Origin: an uncultured Lachnospiraceae bacterium
GTDB taxonomy: Bacteria; Bacillota; Clostridia; Lachnospirales; Lachnospiraceae
DNA: 58,946 nt
NCBI GenBank assembly: GCA_947589095.1
Contig: CANQBX010000018.1
Span: 1 to 58,946, forward strand
Reading direction: 5' to 3'
In this document: piece by piece, positions 34,369 through 43,798 of the stretch
How the letters are laid out: every line of letters begins with the position of its first letter
Numbering within the stretch: the stretch's first letter is position 1
Translations under genes and position numbers: made by a program
The notes under the pieces: generated by a model
What the model saw: only the letters and a program-made list of their open reading frames with translations
What the model was told of the DNA's origin: nothing
Database searches by the model: none

Positions 34369-37017
34369 TCATTTTCCCTCCAGAAACGTCTGCACCGTCA
34401 TCCTCTCTCCATCCGTAGTTACCGTCACCGCTCCGCTGTCCATCGTGAGAAATGGCTGGATCCCGCAGGCCTTTAGCCGCTCCATCGTGTCCTCTCCCGG
34501 ATGGCCGTACCGGTTATTCGCGCCGCAGGAGATAACCGCCCAGGCCGGATCCGTATATTTCAGGAATTCACTGCTGCTGGAACGGCCGGAACCATGATGG
34601 GCCACCTTAAGAAGCTGAACCGGACCGGTAAGGCCTACGGCCGATCCGGAAGCTCCCGCCGCACCGCCCGGCGCGCCGGACGCACCGGCGTCCCCGGAAC
34701 CGGAAGGCCCGCCGTTTCCCCTCACTCCTTCCATCCACCGTCTCTCCCCTTCCGCGCTCATATCACCGGTCAGCAGGATCCCCGCTCTGTCATAGGAGAC
34801 TTCAAGAAGCAGCGAATGATCGTTCGTATCCTCCCTGTAACCCGGATCGCCGGCATACAGGCATGTAATCTGCAGATTTTGATCGGCGGTACCGATCCGG
34901 TCACCGGCTTTCATCCGGATCAGGCCGGTTCCCGCTGCCTCCGCCAGCCTCTCAAGCTCCCCGTATTTCTCATCGCCTTCCGCCAGCTGCGGCAGCACCA
35001 GCGTACCGACCGCGATCCCGCAGTCCGACTCCAGCAGATACCGGAGTCCGGAAATATGATCCTCGTCCCCGTGGCTCACCACCGCATAGTCGACCCGGCT
35101 GATCCCCCGGCTCTTCAGATACGGCTCCAGAACCTGGTCCCCCAGGTTCTTCTCCGACGTGCTCCCGCAGTCCGCCAGGATCACCATCCCGCTGCTCTCG
35201 AGACAGATTCCGTCGCCCTGTCCCACATCCAGAAATACAGCCCGAAGCCCGGCAGCCGGCAGCGCCTGCAGGAGCCGGTATCCCGCGCAGAAGCAGACGG
35301 CCAGCATCGCCAGACGCAGCCTTCCCGCCGTCTTCCTCCCCGGCACGGGCTCTCCCTCCGAACCGGCCCGTTCCTTCTCCATACGCTGCGCCGCATGGGC
35401 GAGCAGCAGACACCACGCCGCCGCATACACGACGATCTGTCCCATCCGGGGACGCCCCACGATCTGCACCGCTTTCGGCAGAGTCTCAAATACACGGCAG
35501 AGCCATTCATAAAGCCGCAGGATATAGTGCCCGGTCCCGATGGCGAAGCGTCCCGCAGGAAGCCACGCTGCGCCAAGCGCGATCCCCGCAAGCCCCGATA
35601 CCAGCACATAGCCCATAAGCGGGATCACCAGAAGATTCAGCACGATCCCGTAGACCGGATATTCATAGAAATGGTACGCCGTAACCGGCAGCGTCACCAC
35701 CTGGATCACAAGCGCCAGGAGAACGGTCTGCCCGAACCTGCTCCCGCCGGATCCGCCTTCCGCCGTGCCGCGGCCACCCGCTGCTCCGCTGCGGCTGCCT
35801 TCCGCCCCGCCGCGTCCGACGCCCGTCCACGCCTCCAGCACCGGGCAGACGGCTCCGATCGCCAATACCGCCCCGAAGGACAGCTGGAATCCGGCCTGAA
35901 AAAGCAGCGACGGCGATTCCGCAAGCAGCAGCACCGCGGCCAGGGCCATCGCCGAAAGCAGATCGTAGGTCCGCCCCAGTTTATCCGCCAGGATCTGCAT
36001 GCACACCATGACCACGGCGCGTACCACGCTGGCCGAGCCTCCGGTCAGTATCCCGTAGCTGACCGTCACAGCCGCCGCCAGTGCGCCGGCCGTTTCAAAT
36101 CCCAGTCCCGCACGCCGTCTCAAAAGCCGGTAGAAGCCCATTCCGATCAGAGAGATATGAAGACCGCTGACAGCCAGCAGATGGGCGATCCCATTTCTCT
36201 GGTAAAGCTCCCTCACGTCGGACGCCAGCGCGGTCTTATCCCCCAGCACAACGGCCGCGAAAACGCCCGCGTCGCCGCTGTCTGCCCCGCACAGATCCGT
36301 AAGAATCTGCCCGGCCCGGCATTTTAAACGAAAGATCCCGTCCAGATACGGAGAGTACTCGTCTCCGGCCGTCTGCAGGTTTTCCCCGAACATCCGCCCT
36401 TCGATCCCCAGCGCATGATAGTATTTGCCAAAATCGAACTGTCCCGGATTGGTGGCGCGGCCCATGGTCTCCAGCTCTCCCCACACCGAAACGCGCATGC
36501 TGACCCGCAGTCCGCCGGTCCGCGCCGCTCCCTTCTCCGCATTTCCCGCCGTCTGTCCACCGAATGCACCAGACTCCTCCGGAACCTCATCCAGATACAC
36601 CAGCACATCCCCGTCAAACTCCCGCTTCTCTCCCCGCGCATAAAGCGCCACATCCGACAGCGTCAGAACCGCCGCGTAGCTGCCTTCCTTACCGGCCCCC
36701 ACATCGTCCAGGGTGCCTTCCGCCTTAAGCGTGATCCCCTCCAGCTCCGCGATCTGCCCGCCGCACCGCGCGGAAAGCCGCTCATCCGCCCAAAGCCTTC
36801 CCGCGCCCAGCAGCGCGAAACAGAAAAGCGGCAGAAACCACCGTATCAGGCTCCTGCCGCTCGCATTTACATATCCGCGTTCTCTTCGTTTTTTCCACAG
36901 GCAGAAGACCCCGGCCATCACAAGCGCCGGAACCACCGCCTTCATTTCCACGGGCAGCAACAGCCATACCTCTCCAAGTACGAATCCCCCTGCTGCGTAT
37001 ACCAGTGGCCGTTTCAA
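34369..37017 (-). CDS. comEC: ComEC/Rec2-family DNA internalisation protein
   Basis: 882 aa. Starts with TTG at 37017, directly after the stop of the GerMN gene, with GGAGG within the end of that gene. Domains in order: two or three N-terminal membrane helices and an OB-like DUF4131 region; a multi-helix 'competence' domain with DKTALASDVRELYQRNGIAHLLAVSGLHISLIG; and a C-terminal metallo-beta-lactamase-like domain with AVFLDVGQGDGI, VVSHGDEDHISGLRYLL, ILLTGDMS and KVAHHGSGRSS. In transformable bacteria ComEC is the inner-membrane channel for single-stranded DNA and the nuclease-like domain may degrade the other strand. A Gly/Ser/Ala-rich low-complexity insert lies in two loops. It closes a three-gene operon; no other competence genes are in view. 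Confidence 0.93.
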   Translation of the reverse strand: MKRPLVYAAGGFVLGEVWLLLPVEMKAVVPALVMAGVFCLWKKRRERGYVNASGRSLIRWFLPLFCFALLGAGRLWADERLSARCGGQIAELEGITLKAEGTLDDVGAGKEGSYAAVLTLSDVALYARGEKREFDGDVLVYLDEVPEESGAFGGQTAGNAEKGAARTGGLRVSMRVSVWGELETMGRATNPGQFDFGKYYHALGIEGRMFGENLQTAGDEYSPYLDGIFRLKCRAGQILTDLCGADSGDAGVFAAVVLGDKTALASDVRELYQRNGIAHLLAVSGLHISLIGMGFYRLLRRRAGLGFETAGALAAAVTVSYGILTGGSASVVRAVVMVCMQILADKLGRTYDLLSAMALAAVLLLAESPSLLFQAGFQLSFGAVLAIGAVCPVLEAWTGVGRGGAEGSRSGAAGGRGTAEGGSGGSRFGQTVLLALVIQVVTLPVTAYHFYEYPVYGIVLNLLVIPLMGYVLVSGLAGIALGAAWLPAGRFAIGTGHYILRLYEWLCRVFETLPKAVQIVGRPRMGQIVVYAAAWCLLLAHAAQRMEKERAGSEGEPVPGRKTAGRLRLAMLAVCFCAGYRLLQALPAAGLRAVFLDVGQGDGICLESSGMVILADCGSTSEKNLGDQVLEPYLKSRGISRVDYAVVSHGDEDHISGLRYLLESDCGIAVGTLVLPQLAEGDEKYGELERLAEAAGTGLIRMKAGDRIGTADQNLQITCLYAGDPGYREDTNDHSLLLEVSYDRAGILLTGDMSAEGERRWMEGVRGNGGPSGSGDAGASGAPGGAAGASGSAVGLTGPVQLLKVAHHGSGRSSSSEFLKYTDPAWAVISCGANNRYGHPGEDTMERLKACGIQPFLTMDSGAVTVTTDGERMTVQTFLEGK

Positions 37018-37953
37018 TTATTCATTTTCCTCCCCGATCTCCATGTCCTTCTCAAATTGGGTATTCAGCGAGATCGCATCCCGAAACATCACATCCGACG
37101 ATCCGTTCACCGTGAACTGCACCCGCGACACCGTGGGCAGCTGGCACAGCGAATTCACGATCGCATAGATCGGTATGTACTCCTTCACCTCTGCCAGACT
37201 GTTCAGAAACGACGCGTCGAAGTTAATATAGCACACATTTTCATTCACCGACAGGTTCAGAAGCTTCACATCCGAAGGCACCACGGCGTATCTCCCCTCC
37301 AGCTGCGGTCCCTTAAGCACTTCCTCGACCACCAGTCTCTCCAGAGACGTGTTGATGGAATGGACTACCTCCCGTTCCTCCGCCACCAGCCGGCTTCCCG
37401 TCTCATCGGCGAAAAACAGCTTCAGGCTGCTTCTCTCAAAGGTATTCACATCGCTGATGCTTTCGATGAAATCCGTATCCGCCAGAAGCCCTACCGGATT
37501 GCCGTCCCCGTTCAGGAGCGGCTGGTCGCCCGCATAGATGGAAATGTAATCGATACCGTCGATCTGCGTCATCGTCTTCGTCAGCGCCGCCCGGCACAGG
37601 ATCTCCCTGGTCGGATCCATGACCGTATGATTGCTGTACCCGGCGTCAAAATACAGCTTCAGCACCCGGTCCTCCTGCTCGAAGCCCAGGTAATTCACCG
37701 CGCTGGAAAGCGCCACCTGATTCTCCACATCGTTGGGCGCCGTCAGGAACTGCTGCATCAGCTCCCTGATCACCTGGTCTCCGATCACCGTATCCGTCCC
37801 GTACTCCTGAGGCGAAAGCGCCGTCATACTGCTGTTCAGATAATAGATCCGGTAGGTAGCGGCGTACTCTGCCTGTCCGCTTTCTCCCGCCCGGCAGGCC
37901 GTCAGCCCGACTATAAGAAGAAGCCAGGCGGCGATTGATAACCTGTATCTCAT
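37018..37953 (-). CDS. GerMN-domain lipoprotein
   Basis: 311 aa; AGAGGAGGCAGGGTT before the ATG. A lipoprotein signal ends in the lipobox LTAC (MRYRLSIAAWLLLIVGLTAC). Two GerMN-type repeats follow (about 45-165 and 190-300), each with the 'LxxLLxGPxxxG' type segment: IRELMQQFLTAPND and VVEEVLKGPQLEGRYAV, followed by VKLLNLSVNENVCYINFDASF. GerM in Bacillus works in sporulation and germination; the domain is also found in LpqB-like partners of sensor kinases. Here it lies 13 bp after a sensor kinase gene and abuts comEC, so it may be an extracytoplasmic partner of that kinase, by analogy with LpqB-MtrB. That is inference. Confidence 0.88.
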   Translation of the reverse strand: MRYRLSIAAWLLLIVGLTACRAGESGQAEYAATYRIYYLNSSMTALSPQEYGTDTVIGDQVIRELMQQFLTAPNDVENQVALSSAVNYLGFEQEDRVLKLYFDAGYSNHTVMDPTREILCRAALTKTMTQIDGIDYISIYAGDQPLLNGDGNPVGLLADTDFIESISDVNTFERSSLKLFFADETGSRLVAEEREVVHSINTSLERLVVEEVLKGPQLEGRYAVVPSDVKLLNLSVNENVCYINFDASFLNSLAEVKEYIPIYAIVNSLCQLPTVSRVQFTVNGSSDVMFRDAISLNTQFEKDMEIGEENE

Positions 37954-37966
37954 AACCCTGCCTCCT

Positions 37967-39421
37967 CTAGTATATATAGGTTAACGGGATCCGCACCGTA
38001 AATGTGGATCCTTCGCCTTCCTTGCTCAGCAGACGGATGGCTCCGTAATGCATGAGCACCACGTTTTTCGTGATCGACAGCCCCAGGCCGGTACCGCCGG
38101 TCTCCCGGGACCGCGCCTTATCCACCCGGTAAAAGCGCTCGAATACGCTGTCCTGCGCATCCTCCGGAATGCCGATGCCCGAATCCGCCACCTTCACATA
38201 GAAATACTTGTGATCCGCGTCCAGCGTCACCCGTACCCAGCCGCCGTCTATATTGTACTTGATGGCGTTCTCCACCAGATTGCTGATGGCCAGGGACAGC
38301 TTCGTCTCATCCACGTCGGCCGTCACCTCGCGGATGCTCTCGTAGATCAGCTCGATCCCGCGCTTCTCCGCGATGGGCTGCAGGCGTTTCAGTATCTGCT
38401 GCACCAGCACATTGATATCCACCTGCTCCACATTCAGCTCCGCCACCGATTTGTCCATCTTGACAAGCGACAGAAGGTCGTCCACGATCTTGCTCTCCCG
38501 GTCGATCTCATCGGAAATATCCGACATGAACTCCCGGTAAAGCTCCACCGGCGCGTCCTCCATGCTCATCAGCGAATCCGCCAGCACCCGGATCGACGTG
38601 ATCGGCGTCTTCAGCTCGTGGGATACATTGGCCACGAAATCCTCCCTGGAGCGGTCCATCGTCTGCAGCTTCGTCTTGGTCTTCTGGATCGCCTCGGAGA
38701 TCCGCTTCGTCTCCCGGTATGTATTCTCGGAGACCGCCTCGTCCAGACTGCCGTCCGCCATCCGGTCCAGGGATACCTGCAACCGCTCAAACGGCCTTAC
38801 GAAAAGGATCGTAAGCAGTATCCCCGCCAGAACCTGCACCATGGCCGCCACCACGACGAAAAGCCGGGACGTCTCCTCCACGCTGTTCACATTGGACAGA
38901 ATATTCTCCGTAGACGCGATCGTCAGGAGAACGCCGATAATGTTCCGCTTCTCCGTATTGTCATAGATCGGCGCGGTCACCGCGAAATACTGCTTCTCGT
39001 CTTCCCGCAGGATGCTGTTCTCGCCCTTAAAGCAGCGAAGCACCGGCTCCGATACATTGATCCTTCCCACGGACAGCTTGAACGTGTCCTTGACGATGCG
39101 GAAGTTCCGGTCCACCACGACGATCCTTCCGTTAAAAATATCCGCGATCGTGTCCAGCTCCTTGTCAAGCAGCACGTCCCGGCTGGGAGCCGCCATATAT
39201 TCGGCCCTGGTCAGCCGGTCGCTGGTGATCAGGCTCTGGTTCTGTACCTCAATGATGCGTCCCTCGATCTGGGTCCGCCTGAAAGAGCGCCCCATGACCA
39301 GTCCCTGCAGCATCATCGGCGTCACGCCCATCAGCAGGAACATTACAAACAACGGCAGGCGCATACTGACCGTTCGCCGCTTTATCCGGCTAAAATTCAG
39401 CTTCCATAACCGCAATGCCAA
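37967..39421 (-). CDS. Membrane sensor histidine kinase (orphan)
   Basis: 484 aa from a TTG start at 39421 (GGGGGAGAGGG upstream); no better ATG start has a ribosome-binding site. Domains: membrane helix (PLFVMFLLMGVTPMMLQ), extracytoplasmic sensor of ~150 residues, second helix (LFVVVAAMVQVLAGILLTILF), HAMP, then HisKA with the phospho-acceptor in VANVSHELKTPITS (H268) and an HATPase with NLVENAIKYN, VADSGIGIPEDA and TGGTGLGLSI. It autophosphorylates and passes phosphate to a response regulator, but none is encoded next to it: the 127 bp upstream contain no gene, then comes DegV. It heads the kinase-GerMN-comEC operon. Confidence 0.93.
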   Translation of the reverse strand: MALRLWKLNFSRIKRRTVSMRLPLFVMFLLMGVTPMMLQGLVMGRSFRRTQIEGRIIEVQNQSLITSDRLTRAEYMAAPSRDVLLDKELDTIADIFNGRIVVVDRNFRIVKDTFKLSVGRINVSEPVLRCFKGENSILREDEKQYFAVTAPIYDNTEKRNIIGVLLTIASTENILSNVNSVEETSRLFVVVAAMVQVLAGILLTILFVRPFERLQVSLDRMADGSLDEAVSENTYRETKRISEAIQKTKTKLQTMDRSREDFVANVSHELKTPITSIRVLADSLMSMEDAPVELYREFMSDISDEIDRESKIVDDLLSLVKMDKSVAELNVEQVDINVLVQQILKRLQPIAEKRGIELIYESIREVTADVDETKLSLAISNLVENAIKYNIDGGWVRVTLDADHKYFYVKVADSGIGIPEDAQDSVFERFYRVDKARSRETGGTGLGLSITKNVVLMHYGAIRLLSKEGEGSTFTVRIPLTYIY

Positions 39422-39548
39422 CGCTTACCCTCTCCCCCTGCAGACCGCAGCCTTCCGTCTCATGCTTCCCTTTCGTCAGGTTCCCTGCACTTCTCCGCCA
39501 TCCGGCGCCCGGCCGTCACCTGCGGCTCTTTGCCCGGCTCCGCCGCCG

Positions 39549-40421
39549 TCACTTCGTCTCTTCCAGGATCTTCTCCGCCGTGACCGCCAGACTGCCCGGC
39601 CCGATATGGCAGCTGACGCTTAAGGACAGACAGTCAATATAGATCTCACCGGTCTTCGGAAACTGCGCCTTGATTTCGTCCCGCAGTTCTTCCGCCGCCG
39701 CCCGGTTCTCCGTGTGAACCACGCAAATACGGGTATTCTCGCCGGTCGTATCGCCGAACCGCTCCGCCATGTCGCGGGTGATCGCCGCGATCATCGTTGA
39801 CTTGGCCTGTTTGATCGTGCGGGCCTTGGAAAACGCGTCCAGCTTCTCCCCCTGGATCGTGAGCACCGGTTTCAGCCGCAGAAGCGTCCCAAGCGCCGCG
39901 GCCGCCGGCGTGATCCGGCCGCCCTTTTTCAGGTACTTCAGCGTATCCAGCATGATATAGATCGTGGAATCAAATTTGGTTCTCATCAGGATATCCCGGA
40001 TCTGCGCCGCGCCCATGCCCTTCTTCGCCAGCGTCAGCGCGTCGATGGCCGACTGGCGCTGGGTTGTGGAGATCCTCTGATTGTCTACGACCTGAACTTT
40101 ACCGTCATAGTCCTCCGCCAGCATCATGGCCGTCTCGCAGGAACTGCTGAGACCGCTGGACATAGGGATATGAACGATCTCGTCATATTCCTTCAGGATT
40201 CGGTCCCAGAGACCCATGACAGACTCCGGCGTTGGCTGTGAAGTGGAAATATCGCTGTCATTCTTTAATTTCTCATAGAACTGCTCCTGCGTCAGATTGA
40301 TGTCCTCGAAATACTCGGCTCCGTCGATCATAAACGGCATCGGAAGGACAAAGATTCCCAGCTCCTTCGCCTGCGCCTGGGTGATCCCGCTGTTGCTGTC
40401 TGTCACGATTGCTGTTTTCAT
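39549..40421 (-). CDS. DegV family (fatty-acid-binding) protein
   Basis: 290 aa; ATGAGGAG before the ATG. Typical DegV start MKTAIVTDSNSGITQ (TDS), a fatty-acid-pocket segment STSQPTPESV and HIPMSSGLSSSCETA, then LKYLKKGGRI and a second domain with VVHTENRAAAEEL ending at SVSCHIGPGSLAV. DegV/FakB proteins bind a fatty acid and present it to a FakA kinase for phosphorylation and use in phospholipid synthesis. No fakA is nearby. The gene appears monocistronic. Confidence 0.93.
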   Translation of the reverse strand: MKTAIVTDSNSGITQAQAKELGIFVLPMPFMIDGAEYFEDINLTQEQFYEKLKNDSDISTSQPTPESVMGLWDRILKEYDEIVHIPMSSGLSSSCETAMMLAEDYDGKVQVVDNQRISTTQRQSAIDALTLAKKGMGAAQIRDILMRTKFDSTIYIMLDTLKYLKKGGRITPAAAALGTLLRLKPVLTIQGEKLDAFSKARTIKQAKSTMIAAITRDMAERFGDTTGENTRICVVHTENRAAAEELRDEIKAQFPKTGEIYIDCLSLSVSCHIGPGSLAVTAEKILEETK

Positions 40422-40694
40422 AACTGTAACTCCTCATTTTCAATTTATAACAACCGGAAGTTCCGGAAGTTTCTCTTCTCTGACCGTTTTCGGTATGCAG
40501 ATATTCTCACTCTAATATAGCAGCATTCCCCGTCGCGTACCCGCCATTTTCGCATGCTTCAGATACCACAGTGGCATGATGCCGGCCTAATTTGCCGATC
40601 ACAGCCTATCTATCAGACATCGGCCGCAAGCCAATCCCCGCTGACCGCCGCTCCGGCCCCAGAATCCGCTCTGTACGGCGCAGTATCACCAGCT

Positions 40695-42470
40695 TCACGC
40701 TTCCGTCTCTCCCGCGTCCGCCTGCGTCATCCGGTACAGCTCGTAATACATCCCCTTCTTCTCCAGAAGCGTCCGATGGTTCCCCTCTTCCACGATCCGG
40801 TTCCCGGCCAGCACCAGGATCCGGTCCGCCCCCTGGATCGTGGAGAGCCGGTGAGCGATCGTCAGCGTCGTCCGCCCCTGGGCCAGCCGGTCCAGGGAAA
40901 TGTTCACCAGATGCTCGCTCTCATTGTCCAGGGCCGAGGTGGCCTCGTCCAGCACCAGGATCGCCGGGTTCTTCAGAAATACCCGCGCGATGCTGATCCG
41001 CTGCTTCTGCCCGCCAGACAGCTTCACGCCACGCTCGCCCACATACGTATCGTATCCGTTCTTCAGCGCGGAAATGAATTCGTCGGCCCCGGCCATTTTC
41101 GCGGCTTCGATGACTTCCTCCCGGGACGCCCCCGGCCGCCCGTAGGCGATATTTTCATAGACCGTTCCGGAGAACAGATACACGTCCTGCTGCACCACGC
41201 CGATATTGGTACGCAGACTCTCCAGCGTCACCTGCCGGATGTCCTTTCCGTCCACCAGAACCCGGCCCGAGGTCGTGTCGTAGAACCGCGGGATCAGATT
41301 GCACAGCGTCGTCTTGCCACCGCCGGACGGCCCCACCAGGGCCACCTTCTCGCCGGGCCGGATCGTCAGGCTGATGTCGTCCAGCACCGGATTGTGATCG
41401 TCCGGATACGCAAAGCTCACATGGTCGAAGGTAATGCTGCCTTCCACCTTTCCCAAAGGCTCTGCTCCCGGCTCGTCGAAAATATCGATCTTCGCGTCCA
41501 TGATCTCCGCGAACCGCTCGATGCCGGTCATGCCCCGCTGGAACTGCTCCGCGAACTCGATGATCCGCCGGATCGTGGTCAGAAGCGTGGACACATAAAG
41601 CGTGTACGCCACCAGATCGCCGGAATTGATCTGCCCGTTCACCAGGAAAATGCCGCCGGCCACGATGACCGCCGTATACATAACGCCGTCGAACATCCGG
41701 ACCGTATCCTGGAACGACGCCATATAGCGGTACATTTCCCTCTTGATCTCCAGAAACTGCTGGTTGCCCCTCCGGAACTTCTCGATCTCGATGTCCTGGT
41801 TGGAAAATGCCCTTACCACCCGGTTGCCCAGAAGATTGTCCTCGATCTGGGCGTTCAGCTCGCCGATATGGTGGCGCTGCTTCTTAAACGCCGCCCGCAT
41901 TTTCAGATTAAAATAGGTGCAGCACACCACCATGACCGGCACGATGATGAAAATGATCACCGTCAGCATCACGTGGATCCGGATCAGGATCACGAACGCC
42001 ACAACCGCCTTCACAAACGCGATAAAAAACTCCTCCGGACAGTGGTGGGCGAATTCAGTCACATCGAAGAGATCATTGGTAATCCGGGACATTAACTGTC
42101 CCACTTTCGTATTGTTAAAATAGCTGTCCGACAGCTTCTGCAGATGCTCGAAGGCATCCTGCCGCATGTCGGTCTCGATCTTCGCTCCCATGATATGACC
42201 GGTGTAGGCCATATAGAAGTTGGCCGCCGCGTCCACGATCCGCAGCGCGAAATACAGAAGTCCGATCCCGCACACCGTCCGCACCGTCAGAGCGGCCGCG
42301 TCCGCCACGCCCTGATTCGTGATGTAGCGCAGGATCATCGGCAGCACCAGCTCGCAGACCGTCGTCATGGACGCGCAGAACAGATCCGCCAGAAGCGTCA
42401 GGATATAAGGCCGGTAATACGGCGCAAAACGGCGCAGAAGCTCGCCGGTCTTCATTCTCTTTGGTTCCAT
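40695..42470 (-). CDS. ABC exporter, fused membrane and ATPase domains
   Basis: About 591 aa from ATG 42470; alternative starts at 42488 and 42455 cannot be excluded, as none has a strong ribosome-binding site. A six-helix membrane domain is followed by one ATPase domain: Walker A GPSGGGKTT, Q-loop VQQDVYLFSGTVYENI, signature LSGGQKQRISIAR, Walker B ILVLDEATSALD and H-loop IAHRLS. It is a half-size exporter (MsbA/LmrA/McjD type) that should work as a homodimer; lipids, drugs or peptides are all possible substrates. It stands alone, and a 270-bp gap separates it from degV. Confidence 0.92.
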   Translation of the reverse strand: MEPKRMKTGELLRRFAPYYRPYILTLLADLFCASMTTVCELVLPMILRYITNQGVADAAALTVRTVCGIGLLYFALRIVDAAANFYMAYTGHIMGAKIETDMRQDAFEHLQKLSDSYFNNTKVGQLMSRITNDLFDVTEFAHHCPEEFFIAFVKAVVAFVILIRIHVMLTVIIFIIVPVMVVCCTYFNLKMRAAFKKQRHHIGELNAQIEDNLLGNRVVRAFSNQDIEIEKFRRGNQQFLEIKREMYRYMASFQDTVRMFDGVMYTAVIVAGGIFLVNGQINSGDLVAYTLYVSTLLTTIRRIIEFAEQFQRGMTGIERFAEIMDAKIDIFDEPGAEPLGKVEGSITFDHVSFAYPDDHNPVLDDISLTIRPGEKVALVGPSGGGKTTLCNLIPRFYDTTSGRVLVDGKDIRQVTLESLRTNIGVVQQDVYLFSGTVYENIAYGRPGASREEVIEAAKMAGADEFISALKNGYDTYVGERGVKLSGGQKQRISIARVFLKNPAILVLDEATSALDNESEHLVNISLDRLAQGRTTLTIAHRLSTIQGADRILVLAGNRIVEEGNHRTLLEKKGMYYELYRMTQADAGETEA

Positions 42471-42581
42471 CTTGGGGTAGATCTCCATTCTAAGCACAGT
42501 TGCGGGAAGCCCCGCAGGCACGATACTTTTTTATTCTAACTCATTTTACGGGGAAATGGAAGTAAAAAATGCAACTCTCTA

Positions 42582-42610
42582 TGGACGAAAAATTGAAATT
42601 GATGTATGAT
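42582..42610 (+). promoter_or_regulatory. Possible promoter of the zinc-ribbon membrane protein gene
   Basis: TGGACG (42582-42587), 17-bp spacer, TATGAT (42605-42610). The -35 is weak. The gap 42471-42840 holds the divergent start regions of the exporter and this gene; no gene was seen in it. Confidence 0.4.
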
Positions 42611-42840
42611 GAAAGATGCGGATACCGGCGCGGGAACCGTCAGAATGACCATGAATGAACAGCCCACGCAGGAAAGCGTCTGCGGGGTTCCTTCATACCT
42701 GAAGCTGTCAAGCCGCGAAAGCTCCTGCAGATGGACATTTCCTGTGCACCGCATTTATCCGCAGCCAAAAGCCGATACGCAGAGACGCCCGCCCAACGGC
42801 CGTCCCGGCGCATACCAGAAAAACACAAGGAGATACGCAT

Positions 42841-43797
42841 ATGCCATACTGTCCCAAATGCGATATGGAATTCGTAGAAGGAATCACCGTCTGCACAGAC
42901 TGCGGCGGCCCACTATATGAATCGGAAGAAGCCGCGAAGGCGGCCATGGCCGAGGAGCGCGCGAAGGAGCGCGCCAGAGAACTGGCCCGGGAGAAGGCCA
43001 TGTATGAAGAATACCTGAAAAGCATAGCTGCCGGGGACGAATCCGGCGATGATGCCGACGGAGAACAAGACGGCAGTGCTTCGCACTCCAGTGATTCCCG
43101 TTACAACGGCAGCGCCGAATCTCCTGCCGGCATCGAAACGGATGGAACCGGCGACGACAGCGGCTTCCAAAGCGGCGTCTCCGTTCTGAAGAATGTCTCC
43201 GACAGTTCTGATGGATCCGACGGCACCGTCTCAGAAGACGCCGTCCCCACCGAAGAAGAACTCCGGGCGCTCGAAGAGGAAGTCCGGCGCCAGGCACAGT
43301 CGATCCTGCCGCCTGAGCCCGTTCACGTCTACGTGGACAAGTCCCAGAAGTATGACGACCTGAAGTCCTCCGCCTCCGCGTTCCTGTTGGTAGGCGGCGC
43401 ACTCCTCATCGTCTCGATCCTGTGCTGGGCCGGCGTTATCAATATTCCCATGGCGCCGGTATCCAAACTGATCTTCCAGGGCGCGCTGACCGTTATGGGC
43501 GTCTTCTCCCTGATCGTCTTCGCGCGTTCCAGCAGTTCCGCGAAGAAGCTGGCGCCCCAGATCGCCGAAGAAAAGGCCCAGACCCGAATCACGATCGACT
43601 GGTTCACCGACCAGTACACCGCCGAAGATATCGACAACGCCATCGGCAATAAAGACGGCCTGACCGAAGAAGAACTGAGCCTGAAGCGTTTCCAGGTCAT
43701 CCAGGACTGGCTGGTCACCGGCCGGGACCTGCCGGACCAGGCGTATGTGGACGCGCTGAGCGAGGAGATCTATTCAAAGCTGTTCGAAAACCAGTAA
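42841..43797 (+). CDS. Zinc-ribbon membrane protein, unknown function
   Basis: 318 aa; AAGGAG 8 bp before the ATG. The N-terminus is a zinc ribbon, MPYCPKCDMEFVEGITVC, with C4/C7 and C18/C21. A highly charged helix follows (ERAKERARELAREKAMYEEY), then a ~90-residue acidic Ser/Asp/Gly-rich linker, a second charged helix and two membrane helices (about 180-230), and a cytosolic C-terminal helical region. Similar zinc-ribbon membrane proteins are common and uncharacterised in Firmicutes. The stop lies 1 bp from the stop of the convergent antiporter gene. Confidence 0.85.
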   Translation: MPYCPKCDMEFVEGITVCTDCGGPLYESEEAAKAAMAEERAKERARELAREKAMYEEYLKSIAAGDESGDDADGEQDGSASHSSDSRYNGSAESPAGIETDGTGDDSGFQSGVSVLKNVSDSSDGSDGTVSEDAVPTEEELRALEEEVRRQAQSILPPEPVHVYVDKSQKYDDLKSSASAFLLVGGALLIVSILCWAGVINIPMAPVSKLIFQGALTVMGVFSLIVFARSSSSAKKLAPQIAEEKAQTRITIDWFTDQYTAEDIDNAIGNKDGLTEEELSLKRFQVIQDWLVTGRDLPDQAYVDALSEEIYSKLFENQ

Positions 43798-43798
43798 T

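Noticed and set aside
34501-36327. 608-codon plus-strand frame
   Set aside because: Antisense to comEC; composition is that of a shadow frame.
40554-42095. 513-codon plus-strand frame
   Set aside because: Antisense to the ABC exporter.
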